Of a stretch of DNA of 64,000 nt, positions 9,637 through 20,100 are shown one piece after another. A program made the translations under genes and the position numbers. Location of the stretch: positions 2,170,001 through 2,234,000 of the forward strand of contig OZ220731.1 in the NCBI GenBank assembly GCA_965116785.1, in the 5' to 3' direction. The notes beneath the pieces are model-generated. The model ran no database searches. It saw nothing but the letters and a program-made list of their open reading frames with translations, and was not told the DNA's origin. This DNA comes from Bin87 sp965116785. Lineage in GTDB: Bacteria > Chloroflexota > Dehalococcoidia > Lucifugimonadales > UBA3495. Every line of letters starts with the position of its first letter. The stretch's first letter is position 1.

Positions 9637-9964
9637 GCTGATAAGGATAACGTTCCTTCGTCATCGCTCTTGATAGGGGCACAAAATATGCCCTTGGATT
9701 TCGGCCAACACAAGATGAACAGGAGCGTGACGTACTCTCGAGGGGCGATGTATGTTTCATTATAGGTGTCGCGCAAAAATTTGATAACAGCGGCCACTAC
9801 AACTCGGGTGTCCCTGATCTTCACGCTGGCAGAGCCGCAGTGCCAACATTATGCAGCGGCTGCGTTGCTACTGCCGCTACTCGAACCAAATTCTCCACAG
9901 TAGTCATAGCCAAGCGTTGGGCACGTTGACCAATACGCAATATACACAGGCATCGACCGTCCGC
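9637..9964. other. Gene-free stretch between exonuclease fragment and recombinase
   Basis: About 330 bases that are less GC-rich than the neighbours. An 81-residue minus-strand frame (9579-9824) exists but overlaps the exonuclease start and has no recognisable features, so I do not call it. I see no RNA gene or clear repeat here. Confidence 0.35.
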
Positions 9965-10930
9965 CTACAGGTACCGCAGCGCCGACCCTGCGCTTTCACC
10001 TCGGGTGTGGCGGCCGACAATGCCGCCACCCTGCTTCCAGCGGCCCTGGCGCCTGGTCTCGTGGGTGGGGGCGCCGTTCTGGGCCATGCGCCGGGCCATG
10101 CCGACGCGGCCGCTGTGCCCGCTGAAGAATTCCCAGTCGGCCAGCCCCGCGGCCCGGGCGATGGCCTTCACCCGCCGGGCGATCTGGGACTCCGACAGCC
10201 CGAACACCCTCACCTCGCCACCGGCCCTCGCCGGCCGGATGGCGAAAAGGGCCTGCATAGCGGCGGGGGTGACGGCCACCACGGCGCCCTGGGCCTCCGC
10301 GTCGGTCTTGGAGCGGATGACGGTGATGCGGCCGGAGCCGTCCTCCCAGCGCTGCACGTCGCCCCAGGTGAGCGCCGCCGCCTCGTTGCGCCTCAGCCCC
10401 GCGTCGGACAATACCGCCACGAGAGCCACGTCGAACTTCCCCCTTTCCGCCGCCTGCTCGGGCGTCTCCATCCCCCGACCTCTCTTGCGAGGTTGCACTG
10501 CGGTGAGGCAGATCACGGCTAGCACGTCGGCGGTGAGGGCGCCGGACTAGCGTTGGGGCTTAGCGAGGCGCCATCCCCATCCCCTTAAAGAGGCACGCAC
10601 GCCCGGGTCCCGGCAGGGGGACTCCAGCTTCGCCCACTCGTGGGCCTTGGCGATGGCCGAGGTGGCCAGGCGCAGGGTGACGATGAAGGCGGCGGCGTTC
10701 GCCCGGGCGGCCAGGTAGCGGGCCACGGTGAGGGGCTCGGCCGGCAGAGCAGAGAGGCTCACCTCGTCGCACCAGCTGGTGAACAGTCGCCACTGGGCGT
10801 CGTAGGTCCGGCGGGTGTTGTCGGAGAGGACAGATCCCAGTGACTGGGCCACGCCTTGGTCGGCGGCCCTGAGTTCGTGCAGGGACGGGGGTTCAATGGG
10901 AACGACGGGGGCGCCGGCGCTGGTGGTCAT
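9965..10930 (-). pseudogene. Tyrosine recombinase, inactivated
   Basis: The frame from ATG 10930 (MTTSAGAPVVP) to 9965 encodes one tyrosine-recombinase protein interrupted by a single in-frame TAG at 10547-10549, where the family usually has Gln. The SAM-like N-terminal domain contains SDNTRRTYDAQWRLFTSWC. The catalytic domain has the first Arg in GLRRNEAAALTWGDV and the H-x-x-R box in GHSGRVGMARRMAQNGA. The catalytic Tyr usually found in the last box (RYTR) is His here: GRHTRGESAG, codon 10007-10009. Two independent lesions make it a dead integrase. The gene is divergent from the XRE-type regulator at 11256. Confidence 0.85.
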
Positions 10931-10989
10931 GAGGAGCTCCGAAACGGCTGATTCCAGGACATTAAAGATGCGCGATAGATAACTGTAAT

Positions 10990-11119
10990 TAGTACGCATA
11001 GAATGGACGTTCGCAAGACGGGCGCAAACCCCTGTTTTCACCGTCTCTTGCCTGCCCGCGGCGACGGATGGCCCCAGCCGCCGCCACGACACACCCATGA
11101 TGAGCGCTTGGCCCGGTTC
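10990..11119. repeat. Diverged non-coding repeat, copy 1
   Basis: This intergenic stretch resembles 21661-21825. Both contain TAGTACGC, then CGCAAGRCGGGCG, a GTTTTCRCCGTC block, a CCGCC-rich block and a final CGACAC...ATGAGCGC block in the same order. Copy 1 ends 136 bases before the regulator gene at 11256. It may be a shared upstream control region or the relic of a duplicated segment. The alignment was done by eye. Confidence 0.4.
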
Positions 11120-11255
11120 GTTCGGCAGCTCCCCGGTCGCCCTGAAACCTTGCGGAAAAAAGCCGCCGGTCGTATTTTCAACCAGCGGAAAACCAGGGAT
11201 GCTGATTAGCTTTCATTTGGAATATCCAAGCGAATAATGAACACTGCGTGACGGC

Positions 11256-12587
11256 ATGGCATCGGAACGGAATGTGCAACGGTCTCGGGCGGCCCAGGTC
11301 GGGTTCCTGATGAAGTCCTACCGGGAGTCTTTTGTTCCCGGTCCGGGCAGGAGGGGACTGTCGCAGGAAGAACTGCTGCGCCGGATGGCCGACGTGGACG
11401 CCGAATATGCCCAGAGATTCAGCCATACCACCGTCTCTCGTTGGGAGTCGGGCACCACGCGGCCAACAGTTGATCGTCTGAGGGTATTTGGCAAGGCGCT
11501 GAACCTGGCCGAAGACGAGATCGCGGGGATGATATACCTGGCCGGGCTGGCGGAGGACTATCAGCAGGCCTCCGATCAATCGGCTGGCCGGCACGACTCG
11601 TCGGCTGCCGCTGCTCCGAACGGCCAGGCGTCTGAGTTCGATGTCGCCGGAGCGGTGGCTCGAACCCGTGCGCGCCGAGAAACGGACCTGTTACGGGAAG
11701 TCATGCGGTTTTTCGTGTTCAGGCTCCTGGTGTCGGGAGCGCTGATCGCGGGGTTTCATTTCATGCTGTCGGCGCTGGGGTGGAACAACACCTGGATGCC
11801 GGTGATCTGCGTGGTGTTTGCGTGCCTGGTGGTGTTGGGCCCAGGGTTTGTCTTGCCCGACGCGTCAGCAGGACTGAGGGAGTTCTACTGGATTTCGGTG
11901 TTCTTCGTCCTGACCACGCCTTTGCTGCAGTTCGCTCCACTGGGGTTGGACCACTACAACTTCCATCAGATCGCTGGCTTCGGCGGCACGATGATGCCCT
12001 ACATGCTCGCGCTGCTGACAAATCTGGTCTTGGCGTGGACTGCCGGGCTCATGTTCCACCTGCTGCGCCGTTGGCGGTACCGGGACGGCACCACCGTCGG
12101 AGGCACGGTAACGGGAGCAGCGTCCGTCTGCATACCGCCGGTGGGCGTGGTGTACACCGTGGTGCTGATCACCAGCAACTTTTCGGTGGCGGTGCAGCTT
12201 TCGGTGGTGTTTGCCGTGCTGCCGATGGCTTTCGCTCTCTTGCTGGTTTTCCGGGACGCGGGAGTAACCTTCACTGAACGTGACCAGAGGGCGCTGTTCT
12301 CCGCGATGGTGGCCGCGGCTTGCGTATCCGTGCCGGTTGGTTTCGCCGTGATCATGGCAATATTTCTCTCGCCCGATTTCCCATCGGTGCTGCCCGACCA
12401 CAACCTGATCCGGTCGTGGCAACTGGATTTCGGCGCCCTGGGATACACCAGAGAAGAGGCCCTGGACCGATTGAACCTGGGTTACGTCTGGCACGCGACG
12501 TCACTGATGATCTACATGGCGTGCGTGGTCGGAGGCCGGCTGTTTATGGAAGTCCACCGGTTGGGCACCAGGCACGAACTGGCGTAA
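11256..12587 (+). CDS. Membrane-anchored XRE-type regulator, paralog 1
   Basis: The 443-residue protein has an N-terminal helix-turn-helix domain (about 12-95): RAAQVGFLMKSYRESF, LSQEELLRRM, then HTTVSRWESGTTRPTVDRL, the typical XRE recognition-helix pattern. After a polar linker (about 100-145) come about eight hydrophobic segments, so the DNA-binding domain should face the cytoplasm tethered to the membrane. Near the C-terminus a polar block, SVLPDHNLIRSW then GYTREEALDRLNLGYVW, is almost the same as in the paralog at 49651-51234 and could be a sensor loop. It lies upstream of the two giant surface-protein genes. No known family name comes to mind for the membrane part. Target and signal are unknown. 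Confidence 0.88.
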   Translation: MASERNVQRSRAAQVGFLMKSYRESFVPGPGRRGLSQEELLRRMADVDAEYAQRFSHTTVSRWESGTTRPTVDRLRVFGKALNLAEDEIAGMIYLAGLAEDYQQASDQSAGRHDSSAAAAPNGQASEFDVAGAVARTRARRETDLLREVMRFFVFRLLVSGALIAGFHFMLSALGWNNTWMPVICVVFACLVVLGPGFVLPDASAGLREFYWISVFFVLTTPLLQFAPLGLDHYNFHQIAGFGGTMMPYMLALLTNLVLAWTAGLMFHLLRRWRYRDGTTVGGTVTGAASVCIPPVGVVYTVVLITSNFSVAVQLSVVFAVLPMAFALLLVFRDAGVTFTERDQRALFSAMVAAACVSVPVGFAVIMAIFLSPDFPSVLPDHNLIRSWQLDFGALGYTREEALDRLNLGYVWHATSLMIYMACVVGGRLFMEVHRLGTRHELA

Positions 12588-13294
12588 CGGCATCAACACC
12601 CCGGGGATGTAATGCGCGCCAGGGAGCCCCCCGGCTCGCGGGAGTGAGGAAGAGCGCGGCGAAGGGCGTGTCTCACCAAGCCACGCCCCCTGGCGGGCGC
12701 CGTTGGCTTGTGCCGCATTGTCGCACCGCCAATCGTAGCCGCCGCCCACCACGCCGGGATGGGCTGTTCCGCTTACCGGCGCTGCCGAATGGGGCACTCG
12801 GCGGCGTTGGCAGGCCGGTGCGGGAAGGAGGACACGGGCAACAAAAGCATGCACATGTGCATTTTTGCCCGGCGCACACACTATTTTCGCATGGGGCCAT
12901 ATGGTGGTTCCATGCGGATATACCATTGAGGCGTCCGCACTATTTTGGAGGGTCCCCGCATAGGGGGCCGAAATCGCCCGACATCGCCAATATTGCAAAT
13001 GAAGAGCGTGATAGTACATCGATAGCCCCGGTAATTCCGGGACGGGCCAGTTGCTGACCGCCGTAATCGGCAGGCAGCGTTAACCACGCCATCCAGCCTG
13101 CCTGATACTCGCGCGCCGGCGCAGCCACCCGATTTTTCCCAGCGTGCCCTACCCGGGCGCTCGGCCGGCTTAAGCGGCCAGCGCATTCCTGCGTTTCCGC
13201 CCGTGGTCGAGGGATACAAGGCAAGAGGCGTTGGTGGAGGGACGCCGGCGACGCATCGCACCCAAACGCTCAATAATTTCACAGGAGGACTCCA
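12588..13294. other. Long intergenic region before surface protein gene
   Basis: About 700 bases without a credible gene. The block 12845-12940 is AT-richer and carries nested dyads (GCATGCACATGTGC, GGGGCCATATGGTGG, CCATGCGG), similar in style to 5840-6010 and 21870-21960. The downstream end provides the strong ribosome site CACAGGAGGACTCC before ATG 13295. The rest shows nothing specific. Confidence 0.4.
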
Positions 13295-16200
13295 ATGAGT
13301 CTGATTACCGACAGGTTGCGACAGGCGAAACGTGCGCTCTGGATGGTTCTCGCGGCCCTGGCCGTCGCCGCTGCCATGGCGGTACAGGGGCCGGCACCGG
13401 CATTGGCTTACGCCGACGATCTTGAAATCAAATGCAACGAAAACCCGGTCAGCGAGGGCGACTCATTCCGGCTGCATATCGAAAAACCCGGGAACATGAG
13501 CGGGCAGCCGTTGTCGATACGAAATGAGACGATGAAGGTTTACTGGACCACGGAGAGCGACACCGCCGACGCATCCGACTACAGCGCGCTGTATCACGAA
13601 GGACAGGCCAGCAACCACTTCCAGAGCTGGAACGGGCGGATGGGGCGCACCTTCTACACCACCGAGGATGATCTGTCGGAACTTACGGAGCATTTCACGG
13701 TCTCGGCTGAAAACGCCGAAAACGACGAGGCGGTTGGCGAATGCGGCATCGAGATCACCGACGACGACGGGCCGGGTTCGTACGACACCCAGATCATTGG
13801 GGAGCCCAACAGCGGCACGTACCAACCAGGCGATGTCATCTATTTCAGAGTGCCTTTCACCCACGACGTGCTCGTTACCGGCGGAACGCCAACCCTGGGC
13901 TTGCACGTGGGCGAGGGGACCGGGGACGAACCGAACCGCCACGCTGCCTACGTGAACGGGTCCGGATACTCACTGCTGTTTTTCCGGTACCAGGTCGGAC
14001 CCGGGGACCGTGATCCCGACGGTATCTCAGTGCCGCCCGGCGAGTTCGGAGGAACCGGAGAGATCAAGGGGCGGTGGATCCAGGCCGACTTGAACCAGAC
14101 ATACCACGGTCTGGTCGGCGGCTCCCAACAAAAGGTGATGGGCCAAACGCAGGTCACGAACGTGTCCATGGCATCCACCCCGGAGCGCGGCGATACCTAC
14201 CGGCGCGAGGAGAACATCGAGGTCGCGGTTAGATTCAGCAGGAAGGTCCAGGTCAACGGGTCCGTGTATCTGCGACTGAAGGTTGGCGACGGCCCCGGTT
14301 TCTTAAAGCAGGCCCCGTACCATCGCGGGTCCGGCACCGACACGCTGGTTTTCAGGTACACGGTGAACGCGTTCGATATTGATCCCACCGGTATCACGGT
14401 GGCCCCCGGGGTCAGCGATCCCGACGAGCGGAATGGCATCCTGGGTACCGGTTCGGTGGTGTACGTACGAGGCGGTAACGAGCATCCGGTGTACATCTCC
14501 TACGACGCGTTGATCGACCGACCGCACCACAAGGTGGACGGCAGGGCCTACGTCAAGAGCGTCGCCATAACTTCGGATCCGGATGACGGCGACCACTACG
14601 TGGCTGGCGAGGATATCCTGATCGCCCTGACTTTCGACCAACCGGTTTCCGTAGAACCGGAACCTGGCATCACCATCGAAGTTGGGGACAACAAGAAACG
14701 CGCGCGCTATCACAGCGGTTCATCCACCGAAACGCTGGTGTTCCGATACGAGGTCGCCGATGACGACGTGGACCACGATGGCATATCGGTGCCGTGGCAG
14801 AACGGTTTCAAGGGCAGCGGACGCGTCCGGGAAGCCGACACCAATTCCAAGGTGAATGAGCGCATTCCGAGAGTGGGCCACTTGTCCGCGCACCGGGTCA
14901 ACGGCGTCCTGCCCACCGTCGTTGCCAGCGAGATCGTTTCGGACCCAGCCAGCGGCGACGTGTACGGCTTTGGGGAAACCATCGAGATCGCGCTGGAGTT
15001 CGACGGAGCGGTGGACGTTGCGGGCCAGCCGTCGATCAGCATACTGCTGGATGACAGCGATGACCCCGAGCGAAGCGCCGTCTACGACCGGGGTTCCGGC
15101 ACAGACACCCTGGTCTTCGCCTACACGGTGCAGTCTGAGGACCTGGATTTTGACGGTGTCGCGCTGCCCGAGCGGAACAGAGACGGATTTGGGCCGGCCA
15201 CGGCTCACGTCTATCAGGCGGGCACCGAAAACGCTGTGACCGGGCACATTGTCGGCTTTGAAGACGCGAGCGGTCACCAAATCGACGGGCGCCCTCGGGT
15301 AACCGCCACCGCAGTGACTTCCGCCCCGGCGCAAGCCGGGGTTTACCGCGCCGGGGAGACGGTCTCGGTCTCGCTGACCTACGACCGCCCGGTGGTTGTT
15401 GAGGGCACACCGTCCGTGGCGCTGGAGATCGGCGATCACCACGCTGAGGCGACCTATCGCGGCGGTTCCGGCACGAACACCATCGGGTTCGGTTACGACG
15501 TGCAGGTCCACGACCGGGACCTCGACGGCTTCGCCCTGCCAGCCGGAGAAGGCCAAAGCTTCCACGACGGAGCGGTCTACTCGGCGGGACGCGAAATCGA
15601 ACTGGTTGCGACGTACCCCGGATTTGCCAGCCAGGAAGCACACAGGATTGCCGGGCAGGTGTACGTGAACAGCATCACCATAGGCACCGACCCCGGAGAC
15701 GACGACACCTACGAGTCCGGGGACGTCATCGGGGTATTGGTCAGGTTTGATGACGAAGTCACCGTGACCGGGACGCCCCGAATTTCTTTGAACTTGGGCC
15801 GTTCCACCGTGGCGGCGGACTTCCAGGGTATTCACAACCCGGGCGACGATGCCTCGCCTTCCACCGGCGACGTGCTGACCTTCGCGTACACGGTGCAGGA
15901 TGGCGACGAAGACGACAACGGCATCACCGTCGAGGCGAACTCGCTGGACCTGCACGGCGGTTCCATCCTCGATGCCGCGGGCCAAGATGTCCTCCTGCGC
16001 CACGGCGCCGAAACCTTCGACAGCCATCTGGTCGGCGTCGTGCCGCCCGTCCTGATAGGCGCCTGGACCTCCGAGGACGGCCAAGAGGTGATCCTCACCT
16101 TCAGCGAAAACGTTCACGTGCGCCCCGACGTGCGCACGTTGAGCGCTTTCACCGGCGTTGCCCTGAGTTCCTACCCGCGCGTGCTGATCGACGTATTTGT

Positions 16201-16735
16201 TGACGGACACCGGGCCTACACCCACGGGCCGACGATTTCCGGCGCAGAAATTGCCATCAAGATGGACACGTTCATCAGGCCAGGTCAGGAGGTCACCGTC
16301 AGCCACGATGACGTGTTCGCCAGGGACCTGCCCGGGATACTGGTCGATGACGATGGCAACGCACTCCTGCACTTCGACGAGCATGTGGTCGCCAACCTCT
16401 CAACTCTCAGTGCAGACGCACAGGAATTGCTGCCGATGCTCAGCGCATACAGCCTCACCATAGCAGAGGGCGGGACCGGTTCCTACAGCGTCGTGCTGGA
16501 TTCCCAGCCCGATGAGGACGTTGAAGTGACGCTTTCGATCTCGCCGTCCGGCCATCTGACCGCCAGCGCGGAGAAACTCACCTTTACGCCGGAAAACTGG
16601 GACAGCCCGCAGACGGTCACACTGACCGCCGGGACGGACGACGATGCGCTCAACTCCTGGCAGGAGATACTCCACACTTCCGATGTGGAAGGTTTCGTGG
16701 TCGGGCACTTGAAGGTGCTGATCGAGGACGAGTAG
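13295..16735 (+). CDS. Large secreted repeat protein, surface adhesin-like
   Basis: The 1146-residue protein starts after a strong AGGAGG ribosome site and has a signal peptide ending near ALAYA-DD (residue 40). Residues 40-160 look like a Calx-beta-type module (ENPVSEGDSF ... ITDDDG). Six repeats of 120-130 residues follow, starting near 163, 289, 424, 545, 672 and 793. Each has the pattern SDPxxGDxYxxGExIxVxLxF, then a Y..GSGTxxLxFxYTV strand pair and DxDxDGI. A SwmB-like domain (about 919-1035, DGQEVILTFSENVHV) and a terminal beta domain (about 1050-1146, SYSVVLDSQPDEDVEVTLS) end the protein. Only a few Cys and no enzyme motif are seen. A role in adhesion or as an outer layer is inferred. 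Confidence 0.9.
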   Translation: MSLITDRLRQAKRALWMVLAALAVAAAMAVQGPAPALAYADDLEIKCNENPVSEGDSFRLHIEKPGNMSGQPLSIRNETMKVYWTTESDTADASDYSALYHEGQASNHFQSWNGRMGRTFYTTEDDLSELTEHFTVSAENAENDEAVGECGIEITDDDGPGSYDTQIIGEPNSGTYQPGDVIYFRVPFTHDVLVTGGTPTLGLHVGEGTGDEPNRHAAYVNGSGYSLLFFRYQVGPGDRDPDGISVPPGEFGGTGEIKGRWIQADLNQTYHGLVGGSQQKVMGQTQVTNVSMASTPERGDTYRREENIEVAVRFSRKVQVNGSVYLRLKVGDGPGFLKQAPYHRGSGTDTLVFRYTVNAFDIDPTGITVAPGVSDPDERNGILGTGSVVYVRGGNEHPVYISYDALIDRPHHKVDGRAYVKSVAITSDPDDGDHYVAGEDILIALTFDQPVSVEPEPGITIEVGDNKKRARYHSGSSTETLVFRYEVADDDVDHDGISVPWQNGFKGSGRVREADTNSKVNERIPRVGHLSAHRVNGVLPTVVASEIVSDPASGDVYGFGETIEIALEFDGAVDVAGQPSISILLDDSDDPERSAVYDRGSGTDTLVFAYTVQSEDLDFDGVALPERNRDGFGPATAHVYQAGTENAVTGHIVGFEDASGHQIDGRPRVTATAVTSAPAQAGVYRAGETVSVSLTYDRPVVVEGTPSVALEIGDHHAEATYRGGSGTNTIGFGYDVQVHDRDLDGFALPAGEGQSFHDGAVYSAGREIELVATYPGFASQEAHRIAGQVYVNSITIGTDPGDDDTYESGDVIGVLVRFDDEVTVTGTPRISLNLGRSTVAADFQGIHNPGDDASPSTGDVLTFAYTVQDGDEDDNGITVEANSLDLHGGSILDAAGQDVLLRHGAETFDSHLVGVVPPVLIGAWTSEDGQEVILTFSENVHVRPDVRTLSAFTGVALSSYPRVLIDVFVDGHRAYTHGPTISGAEIAIKMDTFIRPGQEVTVSHDDVFARDLPGILVDDDGNALLHFDEHVVANLSTLSADAQELLPMLSAYSLTIAEGGTGSYSVVLDSQPDEDVEVTLSISPSGHLTASAEKLTFTPENWDSPQTVTLTAGTDDDALNSWQEILHTSDVEGFVVGHLKVLIEDE

Positions 16736-16766
16736 GGACCCGCAACGCCAACACCTCAAGGCTCCA

Positions 16767-16804
16767 GACGCCGGGCGACGGGTATTCAAGCCCTGCCCGG
16801 CGTC
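16767..16804 (+). terminator. Stem-loop after surface protein gene
   Basis: A ten-base perfect stem (GACGCCGGGC with GCCCGGCGTC) encloses 18 bases that can pair further (GGG with CCC). It lies 32 bases after the stop at 16735. There is no clear T-run, so termination is inferred from position and stem strength. Confidence 0.5.
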
Positions 16805-17003
16805 GCAACGCATGGTGTCGGTGGCGAGTGTCACGAATGACAAACCATTGAGGTCAACCGGTACGTCGGGTTGGGTCGCTCATAAACAGGCCCAGCCCGA
16901 AGCTGTAACCGCCGGTGAAGACGAAACGCCGCGCGAAGCGTGAGGCAGCTTGCTGGATCACGCGCCTCAAGACGTTTCGGATCAACATAAACAAAAGGAG
17001 GTG

Positions 17004-17084
17004 ATGACAGGACCACCGCCCGCATGCCATGCGGCCATAACGAATCTCGCAGCGATAACGAGAAGACTGTTGGGTCGAGAATAA
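17004..17084 (+). CDS. Possible 26-residue leader peptide
   Basis: A strong ribosome-binding sequence (AAAGGAGGTG, 16994-17003) sits directly before ATG 17004. That frame codes 26 residues (MTGPPPACHAAITNLAAITR and on) and stops 20 bases before the GTG start of the giant protein gene. The spacing of the Shine-Dalgarno is tight for this ATG and long for the in-frame ATG at 17024 of the large gene. It could be a translated leader that couples or attenuates the next gene, or merely a displaced ribosome site. Confidence 0.25.
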   Translation: MTGPPPACHAAITNLAAITRRLLGRE

Positions 17085-17104
17085 TCGCCCTGAAGGAAAT
17101 AACT

Positions 17105-20100
17105 GTGATCACCGATATCAAGGAACAAGTCAATCATTCCAAACGTACCATTGCCATTTCACTGACCGCGCTCATAGCGGTCCTGGTCCTCACGATAGCT
17201 ATCCATGACACGGTTAGCGCGTCGGTCATGCAGCCTGATGGAGGCATAGACCTCTCCGGGCAATTCGGCTCCGGCACGCCTGAAGGTGTATGGTCCGATG
17301 GTTCCACCATCTGGGTGGTGGACAATGACAATCGCAAACTCGTCGCCTACAACCGGTTCACGGGCGACTATCTTGCCGACAAAACGATACAGTTGGACAG
17401 CTCCAATGGCGAACCCAGGGGCATCTGGTCCACCGCCAGCACCATATGGGTATCGGACTGGGACGACACCAAGCTGTACGCCTACGGCCTCGGAACCGGG
17501 ATCCGCCAGGCGAATCTGGACATTGATCTGGCGAGCAGGAATGACGCGCCGCGGGGGATCACCGGACTGTACAACACCATCTGGGTTGTCGATAAGGACG
17601 ATACCTGGGTTTACGCGTACAGCGTAAACGGGGGCGGTCGCCTGGAGGATTCAGAGTTCGACCTCAACAGTTCCAACGACCATCCCTGGGGGATCTGGGC
17701 AAGCGACTCCCAAATCTGGGTCAGCGACCTGGACGACGACAGCCTGTACGCCTATGACTTCAGCTCGGGCGCGCACGAACCAACCCGGGACCTGCGTCTG
17801 CCACTGGACAACCGCGACCCAAGGGGAATCTGGGCCGACGGCGAGACCATGTGGATCGTTGATGACGACGACAAGCGCATCTACGCCATCTACTATCGGC
17901 ACTTCAGGCACACCGACGACGAAATCGACATCAGCGCGGTGAACGACCCGGCCGGCATCTGGACCGACGGAGACACCATGTGGGTCGTGGATGCCGGAGC
18001 AACCCCCGCTCGGAAGCTTCTCGCGTACAGCCTGTCGGACGGCGCCCGGGATGCCACGAAGGACACGGTGCTCAGTTCGGACAATCAACATCCGGGCGAC
18101 ATCTGGTCGGACGGTGATCACGTTTGGGTCCTCGACACCCAGGATGACTTCGTTTATGCGTACGTCCTGGGCAGTGACGACGGCGTGAAATTGGACGACA
18201 AGTCGTTCGAGTTTCCGCACTTCATGGACGGCGCCGAGGGCATTTGCGTCGACGATTCCGTGATGTTTGTGGCCGAACCGAGCATAACCCTCCTGTACGC
18301 CTATTCCGTCTCACTCGGAAACCACCAACTCGCATGGACCATCAAAATGGACTCGGAAAACACGGATGCGCGCGGCGTTTGGTGCGACGGCGAGACCATC
18401 TGGGTGCTGGACACTGCCGACGCCCACGTCTACGCCTACGAGCTCAACTACCAGGACTCCGACTTCAGTACGGGCACGGTGTACCGTAAAAAGAGCCTGG
18501 AGTTCCGTCCTTCCCCTCATAATCGAGGACACGGCGCCGGCTTCACCGGACACGGTGCGAGATTCTGGGTTGCCGACGCGGATGACGACTTGCTGTACGC
18601 CTACGGCGGGCTGAACACCCCTCCGGCTTTTCCGCACCCAACCGTTGAATTCCCGATTCATGAGACCACCGACGCGGGTAGCATGGTGGGCACGGTGCCC
18701 TCCGCCACCGACGAGGACGGCGACCGATTGACCTACTGGGCCCAAGGCCCAACTGCGGATCATTTCACCGTCCGCGAGAAGACCGGCAGGATACTCGTTG
18801 GGGATTCGCCGCCCAACTTTCAAAACGGCAACGAATACTCGTTCACCGTGTACGTGAGCGACGGCAAGAGCCGCTTGGACGGTGAAGATGACCGGGCCGA
18901 CGACGCCATCCGCGTCACCATCAGGGTGATGGAGAACGCCAACCCCAAGTTCAACATCGATGACGGCAAAATTTTCACCGTCGACGAGGACCACAAATCG
19001 GGACGCAAAATCAATAAGGTCCTGGTGAACGACCGTGACGGCGACGATCTCACCTATGATGTGAATTACCAGGGTCCCGGCCATGGCACGCCGCCGTTCT
19101 TCATGGGCGGCAAGCTGCTCAAGCTCAAATCGGATGAGACTCTGGACTACGAGCGCCGCAGCTCGTACGACCTTGTCATCCGGGTGAAGGACAACAAGGA
19201 CGACCAGGGAGAACCTGACGATGCGTGGGATGATTCCGTGAAGGTAACGGTGCAGGTGAACAACGTCGACGAGCCCGGCGAAATTGCACTGAGCATCGCC
19301 CAGCCCGTGGTCGGGGTAACGATTGTGGTGACCCCCACTGACCCGGACCACGTCATCGCCGACGTGGACACTCATATCGATTGGACGGTGGAGAGAGGAA
19401 CGGACCCTGGATCAGGGCCCTGGACGGAGGTACTCGCTCAACAGGAGTTTGACTACTCGTTGGAGTACACGCCCGCGGAGGCCGATGTGGGGCACTACCT
19501 GCGATTTACCGCCAGCTACCTGGACTACCACGCCACCGGCAGTCGGAAGACTGCCCAAGTGGTAACGGCCCACGCAGTCGTCGCTACCCAATCGACGAAC
19601 CACCCGCCAACTTTCTACGACGGCTCGGTGACCTCGCGGGATGTTCCCGAAGACGCGGCGATGCTTACGGCAGTAGGAGATCCGGTAACTGCAACCGACC
19701 AAGATGATGCCACCCTCGACTACGAGCTCGCATCCGCAACCACCAATCGCTTCGGCGTAAGCTCCGGGCCGTCCACCATGTGGGACCCTGGACAAATCGT
19801 GCTCGTCAACAACTTCCGTCTCGACCACGAACTGGTCGACACCCACCAACTCCGGATCAGAGTCCGCGACAAAAGGGATGCAGACGGGAACCCCGACACA
19901 GCGTGGGATGCAACCATTATCGTCAACACAAACATCACCAACGTGGAAGAAGCCGGCGTGGTGTCGTTTTCCAGCGACTCTCCTGAGGAAAATGTCCCGC
20001 TCTCGGCATCGCTGACCGACCCCGACGGCGAGGTTGCCAACGTCTCCTGGCAGTGGCAAAGGGCGGACAGCAAAACAGCAGACACCTGGGCCGCCATCAC

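Noticed and set aside
9579..9824. 81-residue minus-strand hypothetical gene
   Set aside because: It overlaps the SbcD-like start, has no clear ribosome site and no recognisable features.
10547..10549. Genome-wide reassignment of TAG to an amino acid
   Set aside because: TAG interrupts only mobile-element genes, while intact genes such as 13295-16735 and 36612-38282 end in TAG as a normal stop.
17240..18610. Regular DNA repeats as a CRISPR array
   Set aside because: The periodicity comes from the protein repeat of the beta-propeller; the DNA units diverge and there are no identical repeats with spacers.
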